This document shows positions 6,174 to 14,540 of a stretch of 38,368 bases of DNA, piece after piece. The notes below the pieces were generated by a model, which was not told the DNA's origin, searched no databases, and saw only the letters and a list, made by a program, of their open reading frames with translations. The stretch comes from Oscillospiraceae bacterium (GTDB lineage Bacteria > Bacillota > Clostridia > Oscillospirales > Oscillospiraceae), in the NCBI GenBank assembly GCA_017409205.1, contig JAFQTF010000018.1, positions 1-38,368 of the forward strand, given 5' to 3'. The position numbers and the translations under genes were made by a program. Numbering within the stretch: position 1 is the stretch's first letter; each line of letters starts with the position of its first letter.

Positions 6174-8510
6174 ATGCATAGTCTTTGCAATCACTGGGAA
6201 TTTGCTCCCCAGTGGTTTGATGGATTTGGCCGGGGAGAGGGCAGGGGAACACCTGTCCGGTTGCCCCATACCGTTAAGGAGATCCCCCTGCACTACGCAG
6301 ATCATACATCCTATCAGATGATCTGCGGCTACCGGCGGAAGCTGGAACTGGGTCAGGAGCTGGAGGGAAAGCGGCTGTTTTTGCAGTTTGATGGTGCGGC
6401 CCATATTGCCACTGTTTATTTAAACGGTAAGGAACTGACCCAGCACCGGACCGGCTATACCGGCTTCCGTGTGGAGGTCACCGACAGCGTCCTGCTGGGC
6501 GGGGAAAATCTGCTGGCAGTGAAGCTGGACACCCGGGAAAATCCCCAGGTACCGCCCTTCGGTTTTGTTATTGATTACCTGACCTACGGCGGCCTTTACC
6601 GGGAGGTCTGGCTGGATGTTCGGGAAAAGAGCCACATTGAAGATCTTTATATCACTACGCCCAATCTCACCACCCTGAAGATCCGTCCTACCCTGTGCAA
6701 CTGCGATGGCTGCATCCTGTTGGTGGAACTGCTGAAAGGGGAGCATCTGCTGGTGAAGAAGGCATTCAAAACCGGCGGTACCATTTCCATCGACTGTCCC
6801 ATGGTGAAACCCTGGGATACGGAACATCCCATCCTCTATACCTGTCGTGTCAGTCTGCTGAAGATCGGCAAGGTCATGGATATGAAGGAATACCGCATCG
6901 GCTTCCGGACCGCAGAGTTCCGGGCGGATGGCTTCTACTTAAACGGCAGCAAAACCTTCCTCCGGGGTCTGAACCGGCATCAGTGCTACCCCTATATGGG
7001 CTATGCTGCGCCGGAGAGTCTCCAGCGGGAGGATGCCCGGATCCTGAAGGAAGAGCTGGGCTGCAATGCTGTCCGTACCTCCCATTATCCTCAGAGCCGT
7101 CATTTTATCGAGGAATGTGACCGGCTGGGCCTTCTGGTGTTCACGGAGATCCCCGGCTGGCAGCACATCGGCGATGAGCACTGGAAGGATCAGGCGGTAC
7201 AGAATACCCGGGAAATGGTGCTGCAGTACCGCAATCATCCCAGCATTATCCTATGGGGCGTCCGTATCAACGAAAGCCAGGATGACGATGACTTTTATCA
7301 GCGAACCAATGAAGCTGCCTGGGAGCTGGATCCCGGCCGGGCAACCTCCGGTGTCCGCTATATGGAAAAGAGCAGCCTCCTTGAGGATGTGTACAGCTAC
7401 AATGATTTCTCCCATACCGGCGACAATCCCGGCTGCAAGCCCAAACGGTCAGTGACGCCTGACGACAAAAAGGCCCTTCTGATCTCTGAGCACAACGGCC
7501 ACATGTTCCCCACCAAGGTCTATGATCCCTGGAGCAAGCGGCAGGAGCATGCGCTGCGGCACATGCGGGTGCTGAACGATGCCATGGCCGACGGCGGTCA
7601 TGCCGGCTGTTTCGGCTGGTGTATGTTCGACTATCCCACCCACAAGGATTTCGGCTCCGGCGACCGGGTCTGCCATCATGGCGTCATGGATGCGTTCCGG
7701 AATCCCAAGCTGGCAGCCTATGCCTATGCCAGCCAGAGCGACGGTCATCCGGTGCTGGCGGTGGGTTCCTCTATGGACATCGGCGACTATCCCGGCGGTC
7801 AGATCGGGGATATCCATGTGTTTACCAATGCTGACAGCGTTTCCCTGTACAAAAACGGAAGCTTTGTCACCAAACTGAAGCCCGGCAAGTGGAAGGGCCT
7901 GCCCCATGGGCCCATGCTGGCAGATGATACCATCGGCTGCCTGCTGGAGACTCAGGAGGGCTATGAGAAACCCAAGGCAGAATTGCTGCGCAGCTGCCTG
8001 CTGTCGATCCAGAAGCGGGGACTTGCCAACCTGACCCCGGCGGACATTGCGAAGATGGGCTATGCCATGGTGAAATACGGCATGAAATATTCCGATGCCG
8101 TGGCCCTCTACGGCAAGTATGTGGGCAACTGGGGCGGCGAGGCCACCGTCTGGCGTTTTGACGCGGAAAAGGACGGCATTGTGACCCGTTCCGTTACCTG
8201 CTGCCCCAGCGCACGGCTGCGGCTGGAAGCCATTCCCAGTCATACGGAGCTGACAGAAGGCGATACCTATGATATGGCTGCTGTCCGGATCCGGATCCTG
8301 GATGAATTCGGCAACGTGGCACCTTATGCCCAGCTGCCGGTGCTGTTCAAGATCGAAGGCGATGCCGAGATCGTTGGCCCCCATGCAGCCACAGCTGAAG
8401 GCGGTATGTGCGGCACATATATCCGCACCACCGGAAAAACCGGCACTGCCCGGCTGACCATCTCCACCGCTCAGACCGAAGCCGTCAGCCTGACCTTTGA
8501 CATCGGTTGA
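6174..8510 (+). CDS. Glycoside hydrolase family 2 protein (beta-galactosidase/beta-glucuronidase type)
   Basis: 778 residues from ATG 6174, which lies 7 nt after AAGGAGG; an upstream ATG at 6168 is too close to that site. Domain order follows GH2: N-terminal sugar-binding sandwich (about 1-160), immunoglobulin-like domain (about 165-260), TIM barrel (about 265-540), then C-terminal beta domains. The catalytic acid/base is probably Glu367 in WGVRINESQ and the nucleophile Glu439 in LLISEHNGH. The barrel signature LNRHQCYPYMG...NAVRTSHYPQS is clear. There is no signal peptide, so it should act in the cytoplasm on imported oligosaccharides. It stands alone with its own promoter and no transporter beside it. 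The substrate (galactoside, glucuronide or other) cannot be settled from sequence. Confidence 0.9.
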   Translation: MHSLCNHWEFAPQWFDGFGRGEGRGTPVRLPHTVKEIPLHYADHTSYQMICGYRRKLELGQELEGKRLFLQFDGAAHIATVYLNGKELTQHRTGYTGFRVEVTDSVLLGGENLLAVKLDTRENPQVPPFGFVIDYLTYGGLYREVWLDVREKSHIEDLYITTPNLTTLKIRPTLCNCDGCILLVELLKGEHLLVKKAFKTGGTISIDCPMVKPWDTEHPILYTCRVSLLKIGKVMDMKEYRIGFRTAEFRADGFYLNGSKTFLRGLNRHQCYPYMGYAAPESLQREDARILKEELGCNAVRTSHYPQSRHFIEECDRLGLLVFTEIPGWQHIGDEHWKDQAVQNTREMVLQYRNHPSIILWGVRINESQDDDDFYQRTNEAAWELDPGRATSGVRYMEKSSLLEDVYSYNDFSHTGDNPGCKPKRSVTPDDKKALLISEHNGHMFPTKVYDPWSKRQEHALRHMRVLNDAMADGGHAGCFGWCMFDYPTHKDFGSGDRVCHHGVMDAFRNPKLAAYAYASQSDGHPVLAVGSSMDIGDYPGGQIGDIHVFTNADSVSLYKNGSFVTKLKPGKWKGLPHGPMLADDTIGCLLETQEGYEKPKAELLRSCLLSIQKRGLANLTPADIAKMGYAMVKYGMKYSDAVALYGKYVGNWGGEATVWRFDAEKDGIVTRSVTCCPSARLRLEAIPSHTELTEGDTYDMAAVRIRILDEFGNVAPYAQLPVLFKIEGDAEIVGPHAATAEGGMCGTYIRTTGKTGTARLTISTAQTEAVSLTFDIG

Positions 8511-8535
8511 CATTCCGGGGAAACAGTGCTATCAT
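8507..8535 (+). promoter_or_regulatory. Promoter of the trigger-factor-like gene
   Basis: TTGACA (8507-8512), 17 bp, TATCAT (8530-8535). The -35 box overlaps the GH2 stop codon, and the start codon lies at 8576 after AGGAG. Confidence 0.65.
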
Positions 8536-8575
8536 TTTGAAGAATTATTATAGAAAACAGAGGAGTAAGTATATC

Positions 8576-9523
8576 ATGAGCTTTCAATATCGAGGCCTGA
8601 AGGGCCAGTACGAAAAGCATATCGTCACCGATCTGGAGGTCGACCACCGGCTGAAGATGCTGGCACAGCAGAATCCCCGGATCATCGTGGTGGATGGCCG
8701 CGCCTCTCAGGAAGGTGACGAGGTGGTTCTGGACTACGCAGGTTTCTGTGACGGCGTTCAGTTCCCCGGCGGTACCGCTGAGAAGCAGACTCTGGTGCTG
8801 GGCAGCCACACCTTTATCCCCGGCTTTGAGGAGCAGCTCATCGGCCATGTGCCCGGTGACGAAGTCTGTGTGAAGGTCATGTTCCCTTCCGAGTACCATG
8901 CCCCTGATCTGGCCGGCAAGGCAGCAGAGTTCCGCTGCAAGATCCACCAGATCCGGGAAAAGACCGAGTATCAGCTGGACGATACCTTTGCCATGGAAAT
9001 GGCAGGCTGCGCTACCTTCGCCGAAATGCGGGAGCAGTACGCCAAAGCACTGCAGGACTATTCCGACAACCAGAGCGAGATGGAGCTGCAGGACAATCTG
9101 CTGCGTGCCGCTGCCAAGACGCTGGAATTTGATGCCACCGAGGAGCAGATCGAGAAGGAACTGGATGCCCACATTGAGACGCTGAAGGCACAGCTGGCCG
9201 AGAAAGGCCTGAATCTGGAGATGTACTGCCAGTTTGCACAGACTTCCGAGGAGCAGCTGCGCAAGGATGCCCGCGAAAACGCGGTTATGTCCCTGCGGAT
9301 CCAGGCAACCATCGAGAAGGTGGTGGAACTGGAAAACCTGGTGGTCACCGATGAAGAGATGGATGCCTCTCTGGAGGTTATCTGCCGCCAGAACAACATG
9401 ACGCTGGAAATGCTGAAGCCCCACATCGATGAGGAGTTCACTGCCGCTGTCACCAGAAGCGTTCTGATGGGCAAGGTCATGCGCCTGATCCGGGATGCCG
9501 CAGAGGTCACCGAAGCGGAATAA
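8576..9523 (+). CDS. Trigger-factor-like peptidyl-prolyl isomerase lacking the ribosome-binding domain
   Basis: 315 residues from ATG 8576, preceded by GAGGAG; in-frame codons further upstream fall into the promoter. The FKBP-type domain (about residues 45-130) reads as trigger factor: GDEVVLDYAGF, TLVLGSHTFIPGFEEQL, FPSEYHAPDLAGKAAEF. The remainder (about 130-310) is the helical trigger-factor C-terminal chaperone domain. The usual N-terminal ribosome-docking domain of about 110 residues, with its GFRxGKxP loop, is absent; only about 40 unrelated residues precede the isomerase domain. Full trigger factor is about 430 residues. It therefore probably acts as a free cytosolic folding helper, not a nascent-chain chaperone. 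A full-length tig may exist elsewhere. Terminator follows at 9565. Confidence 0.85.
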   Translation: MSFQYRGLKGQYEKHIVTDLEVDHRLKMLAQQNPRIIVVDGRASQEGDEVVLDYAGFCDGVQFPGGTAEKQTLVLGSHTFIPGFEEQLIGHVPGDEVCVKVMFPSEYHAPDLAGKAAEFRCKIHQIREKTEYQLDDTFAMEMAGCATFAEMREQYAKALQDYSDNQSEMELQDNLLRAAAKTLEFDATEEQIEKELDAHIETLKAQLAEKGLNLEMYCQFAQTSEEQLRKDARENAVMSLRIQATIEKVVELENLVVTDEEMDASLEVICRQNNMTLEMLKPHIDEEFTAAVTRSVLMGKVMRLIRDAAEVTEAE

Positions 9524-9564
9524 TCTTGCACAATAGATAGCTAATAATCGATATAAAAAGTGTG

Positions 9565-9593
9565 AAAAAACAGGAGAATTCTCCTGTTTTTTC
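9565..9593 (+). terminator. Intrinsic terminator of the trigger-factor-like gene
   Basis: A perfect palindrome with AAAAAACAGGAGAA (9565-9578) and TTCTCCTGTTTTTT (9579-9592), ending in a T-run. The A-run on the 5' side makes it potentially bidirectional. Confidence 0.88.
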
Positions 9594-9601
9594 CTTTGTT
9601 A

Positions 9602-9630
9602 TTGACATATTTGACCAATGATGCTAGAAT
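9602..9630 (+). promoter_or_regulatory. Promoter of fhs
   Basis: TTGACA (9602-9607), 17 bp, TAGAAT (9625-9630). Transcription would start near 9637, leaving a leader of about 120 nt before the ATG at 9759. Confidence 0.75.
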
Positions 9631-9636
9631 TAAAAA

Positions 9637-9758
9637 CTGGAGGGCCACGGGGCCTTCCTCCGGTGTCCGCACACGTGCTGACGCGCGGAACCGTGAAAAC
9701 AATCATCCCGGCAGCGCAAAATGAAACCCGGGATGCTCCTTAGGAGGAAAAAGATACT
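9637..9758 (+). promoter_or_regulatory. Structured 5' leader of fhs, possible regulatory RNA
   Basis: The leader is rich in complementary segments. GGAGG and CCTCC near its 5' end pair around an inner GCC/GGC. CCACGG inside that element can pair with CCGTG about 40 nt later. CATCCCGG (9704-9711) pairs with CCGGGATG (9728-9735). CTCCT (9736-9740) then sits beside the Shine-Dalgarno AGGAGG (9742-9747) and could mask it. Known ZTP and THF riboswitches control such genes in Firmicutes, but I do not find their conserved cores. It is either an unusual member or an unrelated structure. Confidence 0.45.
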
Positions 9759-11567
9759 ATGGCAATCGAATTTGTGGATGGCAAGTATGTGGACGAAAAG
9801 GGCCTCGTCAAGCTGGACCCCACCGTTTACAAGGACTGGCAGATCGCTGAGGAAGCAGAAAAGACGCTGCCCTCCGTGGACTACTTCCGTGAAAAGCTGG
9901 GCCTGCTGCCCGAGGAGATCATTCCCTACGGCAAGACTCCCAAGATTGACTTCATCAAGGTCATGAACCGACTGAAGGACAAGCCCGATGGCAAGTTCAT
10001 CGAAGTCACTGCTATCACCCCCACTCCCTTCGGCGAAGGCAAATCCACTGTTTCCCTGGGTCTGATCGAAGGCCTGGGCTACATCGGCAAGAATGTCGGC
10101 GGCGCTCTGCGTCAGCCCTCCGGCGGCCCCACCATGAATGTCAAGGGTACTGCAGCCGGCGGCGGCAACGCTCTGCTGATGCCCATGACCGAGTTCTCCC
10201 TGGGCCTGACCGGCGATATCAATGACATCGTCAACGCCCACAACCTGGCTATGGTGGCTCTGAATGCCCGTATGCAGCATGAGCGCAACAATACCGACGA
10301 ATGGCTGGCCAAGAAGGGCCTGCGCCGTCTGGATATCGACCCCAAGCGTGTGGAAATGGGCTGGGTCATGGACTTCTGTGCCCAGGGCCTGCGTAACATC
10401 ATCATCGGTATCGGCGGCCGTCTGGACGGCTTCATGATGGAATCCAAGTTCGGCATTGCTGTCGGCTCTGAGCTGATGGCAATCCTGGCTGTTGCCAAGG
10501 ATCTGAAGGATCTGCGCGAGCGTATCGGCAAGATCGTTGTGGCTTACTCCAAGTCCGGCGAGCCTGTTACCACCGAGGATCTGGATGTTGCCGGCGCCAT
10601 GACCGCATGGATGCGCAACACCATCAACCCCACCATGTGCTACAGCGTGGAACATCAGCCTGTTCTGATCCATGCAGGCCCCTTTGCAAACATCGCCATC
10701 GGCCAGTCCTCCGTCATTGCTGACCGTCTGGCTCTGAAGCTGTTTGATTACCATGTTACCGAGTCCGGCTTTGCTGCCGACATCGGCTTTGAGAAGTTCT
10801 GGAACGTCAAGACCCGCCTGTCTGGTCTGACCCCCAACGTTTCTGTTCTGGTCGCCACTGTCCGCGCGCTGAAGATGCACGGCGGCGGTCCCAAGGTCAC
10901 CCCCGGTGCCCCCCTGCCCAAGGAATACACCGAGGAAAATCTGGAACTGCTGGAGAAGGGTACTTGCAACCTGTTCCACCATGTCAACACCATCAAGAAG
11001 TCCGGCATCAACCCCGTTGTCTGCATCAACCGGTTCTACACCGACACGGATGCCGAGGTCGCTCTGCTGAAGAAGATGTGCGCCGAGCGTGGCGTCCGCT
11101 GTGCTGAATCCAACCACTGGCGTTACGGCGGCGAAGGTGCTGCCGAGCTGGCCCGCGTGGTTGTGGAGGCCTGTGAGGATCCCGTGGACATCAAGTTCCT
11201 GTACGATCTGGAAATGCCCTTGCGTCAGCGCGTTGAGCTGATTGCCAAGGAGGTCTACGGCGCTGACGGCGTTGACTGGGCACCTCTGGCTGTTGAGAAG
11301 GCAAAGCGTTTCGAGACCGATCCCAAGTACGCTGACTACTGCACCATGATGGTCAAGACCCACCTGTCCCTCAGCGACGACCCCACCAAGAAGGGTGTTC
11401 CCACCGGCTGGCGTCTGGCTGTCCGGGATATCCTGGAGTACGGCGGCGCCAAGTTCCTGTGCCCCATGGCAGGCACCATCTCCATGATGCCCGGTACCGC
11501 AGCTGACCCCGCTTACCGCCGCGTCGATGTTGATGTGGAGACTGGCAAAGTTTCTGGTTTGTTCTAA
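9759..11567 (+). CDS. fhs: Formate--tetrahydrofolate ligase
   Basis: 602 residues with an excellent RBS (AGGAGG). The enzyme makes 10-formyl-THF from formate, THF and ATP. The ATP-binding P-loop is at residues 89-97 (TPFGEGKST), followed by typical FTHFS stretches ([47 protein letters not shown]). The length is slightly above the usual 555-560 because of extra residues. Codon use is strongly biased, as in highly expressed genes. It begins a one-carbon cluster with fchA and folD, though a terminator-like hairpin separates it from fchA. Together they supply formyl-, methenyl- and methylene-THF for purines, formyl-Met and possibly acetogenic or glycine metabolism; no other Wood-Ljungdahl genes are in view. 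Confidence 0.97.
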   Translation: MAIEFVDGKYVDEKGLVKLDPTVYKDWQIAEEAEKTLPSVDYFREKLGLLPEEIIPYGKTPKIDFIKVMNRLKDKPDGKFIEVTAITPTPFGEGKSTVSLGLIEGLGYIGKNVGGALRQPSGGPTMNVKGTAAGGGNALLMPMTEFSLGLTGDINDIVNAHNLAMVALNARMQHERNNTDEWLAKKGLRRLDIDPKRVEMGWVMDFCAQGLRNIIIGIGGRLDGFMMESKFGIAVGSELMAILAVAKDLKDLRERIGKIVVAYSKSGEPVTTEDLDVAGAMTAWMRNTINPTMCYSVEHQPVLIHAGPFANIAIGQSSVIADRLALKLFDYHVTESGFAADIGFEKFWNVKTRLSGLTPNVSVLVATVRALKMHGGGPKVTPGAPLPKEYTEENLELLEKGTCNLFHHVNTIKKSGINPVVCINRFYTDTDAEVALLKKMCAERGVRCAESNHWRYGGEGAAELARVVVEACEDPVDIKFLYDLEMPLRQRVELIAKEVYGADGVDWAPLAVEKAKRFETDPKYADYCTMMVKTHLSLSDDPTKKGVPTGWRLAVRDILEYGGAKFLCPMAGTISMMPGTAADPAYRRVDVDVETGKVSGLF

Positions 11568-11578
11568 TTCACAAGGGT

Positions 11579-11607
11579 GCAGGCAGCCTGGGCTGCCTGC
11601 GCTTTTT
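11579..11607 (+). terminator. Terminator-like hairpin between fhs and fchA
   Basis: GCAGGCAGCC (11579-11588) pairs with GGCTGCCTGC (11591-11600) and is followed by GCTTTTT. It would reduce readthrough from fhs into fchA-folD, setting a higher level for fhs. No separate promoter for fchA is evident in the remaining gap. Confidence 0.75.
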
Positions 11608-11631
11608 ACTCTGGATTGAAGGAGGAGCCCT

Positions 11632-12261
11632 ATGGACATGACATTGGAATCCTGCCGTTTTTTTGTGGAGATGCTGGCGTCAGCTACCCCCTCTCCCGGC
11701 GGCGGCGGTGCGGCAGCACTGGTGGGTGCCATAGGCACCGCGCTTGGCCACATGGCCTCCAATCTCACGGTTGGAAAGAAAAAATATGCCGATGTGCAGC
11801 AGGAGATCCTGGCGCTGAATACAAAGTTCATGCTGCTGGAGAAGGAACTGCTGGATCAGGTGGAGGCGGATGAGCACGGCTTTCTGCCTCTGGCTGCGGC
11901 GTATAAACTGCCCAAGGATGCTCCTGGCTACGACCGTTTTATGGATGAGGCTACGCTGGAAGCCTGTCAGGTGCCGCTGAAGATCATGGAGCTGTGTTGT
12001 CAGGCTCTGGATCAGATTGCCTTTGTGGCGGAGAAGGGGACCCGGCTGGCGGTGTCCGATGCAGGCAGCGGCGCGGTATGCTGCAAGGCAGCCCTGCAGG
12101 CCGCATCCCTGACGGTGTTTATCAATACCAAAAATCTGAAAAACCGGTCTGCAGCCCGGGCCATCGATGAAAAAGTGAACGTAATGCTTACTGATTACGG
12201 CGTTCTGGCAGACCGGATCTATCTGGATGTCTGCCGCAGCTTTGGTCAGCAGGGAGGATAA
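11632..12261 (+). CDS. fchA: Methenyltetrahydrofolate cyclohydrolase, formiminotransferase-cyclodeaminase family
   Basis: 209 residues, start ATG 11632 after GGAGGAG. The sequence belongs to the cyclodeaminase/cyclohydrolase family: SCRFFVEMLASATPSPGGGGAAAL at the N-terminus (the Gly-rich folate-contact loop), then all-helical sequence with LEACQVPLKIMELC and DAGSGAVCCKAALQAA. Free-standing members next to fhs and folD act as methenyl-THF cyclohydrolases (FchA) rather than in histidine breakdown, and no hut genes are here. It converts 5,10-methenyl-THF to and from 10-formyl-THF. The stop codon is 1 nt before the folD start, implying translational coupling. The folD beside it seems to lack this activity, supporting the role. 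Confidence 0.9.
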   Translation: MDMTLESCRFFVEMLASATPSPGGGGAAALVGAIGTALGHMASNLTVGKKKYADVQQEILALNTKFMLLEKELLDQVEADEHGFLPLAAAYKLPKDAPGYDRFMDEATLEACQVPLKIMELCCQALDQIAFVAEKGTRLAVSDAGSGAVCCKAALQAASLTVFINTKNLKNRSAARAIDEKVNVMLTDYGVLADRIYLDVCRSFGQQGG

Positions 12262-12262
12262 T

Positions 12263-13135
12263 ATGGCAAAATTACTGCTTGGCAAAGAGGTTGCCGATGC
12301 TTTGTCGGAGGAACTGAAAGCCCGGGTGCAGCAGCTGGAAGAGCAGGGTATCACCCCCACGCTGGCTGTTGTCCGGGTAGGTGAAAATGCCGGAGATCTG
12401 AGCTATGAAAAGGGTGCCATGAAGCGGGCGCAGCAGTTGGGCGTTCAGGTGAGGCAGGTCCATCTGCCGGAAGATACGGCTGCGGAGCGACTGCTGGAAA
12501 CCATGGATGAACTGAATGCAGATGCCGCTCTTCACGGCGTCCTGCTGTTCCGGCCCCTGCCGGAGCATCTGCGCAGCCGGGAAAGCGAGATCTGCAACCG
12601 TCTGGATCCCCAAAAAGATGTGGACGGAATGACTGATCTCAGCGCCGCCGGTGTCTATACCGGTCAGGCTCTGGGATTTCCACCCTGCACCGCCGCAGCC
12701 TGCATGGAAATACTGGATCACTACGGCATTGAAACCGTTGGCAAAAAGGTAGTGGTCATGGGCCGGAGCCTGGTTATCGGACGGCCTGCTGCCCTGATGC
12801 TGATGCACCGTCATGCCACCATCACTGTGATCCATACCCGTACGGAAGATCCCATGGCCTATATACCCTATGCGGATATTCTGATCTGTGCTGCCGGCGT
12901 GAAGGATCTGATCACTGCCGGTATGGTGCGGCCGGGACAGGTGGTTCTGGATGTGTCCATGAACTATGATCCCGACAAGATCACCTCCGGAGGCAGAGGC
13001 GGCATGGTGGGAGATTGTGCTTTTTCTCAGGTGGAACCCATTGTGGGGGCCATCACCCCCGTTCCCGGCGGCGTAGGTGCCGTCACCAATACCGTGCTGA
13101 TGAAGCACGTGATCCAGGCTGCCCAGCAGGCCTGA
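12263..13135 (+). CDS. folD: FolD-type methylenetetrahydrofolate dehydrogenase (cyclohydrolase residues substituted)
   Basis: 290 residues; ATG 12263 follows AGGGAGG that overlaps the end of fchA. The fold is FolD: catalytic/NADP domains with KDVDGM, FPPCTAAACMEIL, VVVMGRSLVIGRPAALML and the C-terminal PVPGGVGAVTNTVLMKH. In the Y-x3-K motif used for cyclohydrolase chemistry (Tyr50/Lys54 in E. coli) the Tyr is kept (Tyr48) but the Lys is Ala52 (YEKGAMK). The neighbouring active-site Gln (VQLPLP in the family) is Phe96 (LLFRPLP). Mutating the Lys is known to remove cyclohydrolase but not dehydrogenase activity. I infer a monofunctional dehydrogenase that depends on FchA from the previous gene. 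Confidence 0.9.
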   Translation: MAKLLLGKEVADALSEELKARVQQLEEQGITPTLAVVRVGENAGDLSYEKGAMKRAQQLGVQVRQVHLPEDTAAERLLETMDELNADAALHGVLLFRPLPEHLRSRESEICNRLDPQKDVDGMTDLSAAGVYTGQALGFPPCTAAACMEILDHYGIETVGKKVVVMGRSLVIGRPAALMLMHRHATITVIHTRTEDPMAYIPYADILICAAGVKDLITAGMVRPGQVVLDVSMNYDPDKITSGGRGGMVGDCAFSQVEPIVGAITPVPGGVGAVTNTVLMKHVIQAAQQA

Positions 13136-13153
13136 CAAAAGGAGAGAGACAGA

Positions 13154-14482
13154 ATGAAAAAAATCCGCGCTCTGCCGGAAAGTGATTTCCTGAAACTGTT
13201 TTTCGCGTTTTTTGCCGTATTTTTCCTGATGGCGGCAGTCTGCATGCCGGACCGGGCCAATATGCTGTCGGGCCTGAAGCAGATCCTTGTCCAGCCTTGC
13301 AAGGTCTCCACCAGCTATTTCGGTGTGGGTGGCTATGCGGCCACATTCCTGAATATGGGCATGGTGGCGGCCATTTGTCTGACGCTGTTTGTGGTGTTCG
13401 GGGCAGAGGCCAACAATGTGTCCACCCTGGCGTTTATCCTCACAACCGGCTTCGGCGCCTGGGGCATCAACATTATGAACATCTGGCCCAGCATTGCCGG
13501 TGTGTTCCTCTATGCACTGGTGAAGAAGGAGAAGCTCAGCGGTCTGGTGAACGCCATGCTGTTCTCCACCGGCCTTGCCCCGCTGATCACGGATCTGATG
13601 ATCCGCTATCCCAATGCAGAGGTGGTGGGCTTCAATCTGCCGGGCATTGCATTATCGCTGCTGATCGGTGCTCTTATTGGCTTTCTGATGCCTGCAGGCA
13701 TGGCCAATTCCCCCAAGGTGCATAAGGGCTTTGACCTGTACAGTGCAGCTTTCCCCATGGGTATGCTGGCTTTCTTCCTGAACGCCACACTGTTCAAGAC
13801 GATGGGCATTGACCTGCCTAATCCCGGCGATACCCTGAGCGTTGTCTCCCCCATGATCTGCAATACCTTCTGTATTCTGCTGTTCAGCTGCTGTATCCTT
13901 GGGGCGCTGGCGCTGGGCTGTACCCCCAAAGCCTACTGGCGGCTGCTGACGGCCCCCAACACCATCAAGGATTTTTCATCCTATTATGGAACCCATGTAT
14001 TCCTGATGAATGTGGGCGTGTTCGGCCTGTTCATCCTGGGCTACTACAACCTGATCGGCGCCCCCTTCAACGGCGTCACCTTTGGCGTTGTTTTCTGCAT
14101 GCTGTCCACCTGCAATTCCGGTTCCCATCCCGGCAACGTCTGGCCCATTATGCTGGGTTATCTGGCATCCTCCGTGGTGTTCGGCTGGCTGTCCCAGGTT
14201 GCCGGCGGCGAGTTTGCCATGACCATCCATTCCCAGGCCATCGTGGTGGGCCTGTGCTATGCCAATGGCCTCAGTCCCATCGCAGACAAGTATGGCTGGC
14301 ATTATGGTTTCCTGGCTTCCGTCATGCACTATCTGCTGGTGACGTCTGTGCCCAACCTCCATGGCGGCTTCTGCCTGTATAACGGCGGCTTCACCGCGGC
14401 GCTGATCTGTGTCATTCTGATCCCCGAGCTGGAGCGGTTCTGCCATACCAAGGATGAGCGGAAAGCCCTGAAAGCAAAGTAA
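13154..14482 (+). CDS. DUF1576-like polytopic membrane protein
   Basis: 442 residues, RBS GGAGAGAG, 18 bp after folD. About ten or more hydrophobic segments run through the protein (for example FFAFFAVFFLMAAVC, GMVAAICLTLFVVFG, IALSLLIGALIGFLMP, FCILLFSCCILGALALG). Conserved-looking pieces such as NNVSTLAFILTTGFGAWGIN and CMLSTCNSGSHPGNVWPIMLGY resemble the DUF1576 family of Clostridia, as far as I recall it. The activity is unknown; a transporter is plausible. Being cotranscribed with folD it might move a folate- or one-carbon-related compound, but that is only a context guess. A hairpin terminator follows. Confidence 0.75.
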   Translation: MKKIRALPESDFLKLFFAFFAVFFLMAAVCMPDRANMLSGLKQILVQPCKVSTSYFGVGGYAATFLNMGMVAAICLTLFVVFGAEANNVSTLAFILTTGFGAWGINIMNIWPSIAGVFLYALVKKEKLSGLVNAMLFSTGLAPLITDLMIRYPNAEVVGFNLPGIALSLLIGALIGFLMPAGMANSPKVHKGFDLYSAAFPMGMLAFFLNATLFKTMGIDLPNPGDTLSVVSPMICNTFCILLFSCCILGALALGCTPKAYWRLLTAPNTIKDFSSYYGTHVFLMNVGVFGLFILGYYNLIGAPFNGVTFGVVFCMLSTCNSGSHPGNVWPIMLGYLASSVVFGWLSQVAGGEFAMTIHSQAIVVGLCYANGLSPIADKYGWHYGFLASVMHYLLVTSVPNLHGGFCLYNGGFTAALICVILIPELERFCHTKDERKALKAK

Positions 14483-14494
14483 CCCATTGAAAAA

Positions 14495-14540
14495 CCGCCT
14501 TTCTTCTGCTATGATAAGCAAAAGAAAGGCGGACTTTTTT
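14495..14540 (+). terminator. Hairpin terminator whose 3' arm carries the rsmA Shine-Dalgarno-like site
   Basis: CCGCCTTTCTT (14495-14505) pairs with AAGAAAGGCGG (14522-14532) and is followed by ACTTTTTT. The rsmA ATG comes immediately at 14541, so AAAGGCGG in the 3' arm is the only SD-like sequence at a useful distance. Folding would both end transcription and hide the ribosome site. Confidence 0.75.

Noticed and set aside
9637-9758. ZTP or THF riboswitch before fhs
   Set aside because: I looked for the conserved cores of both classes and did not find them; kept only as an unassigned structured leader.
9630-11831. 733-codon minus-strand open frame over fhs
   Set aside because: The plus strand is unmistakable formate-THF ligase; the antisense frame is a by-product of biased codon use.
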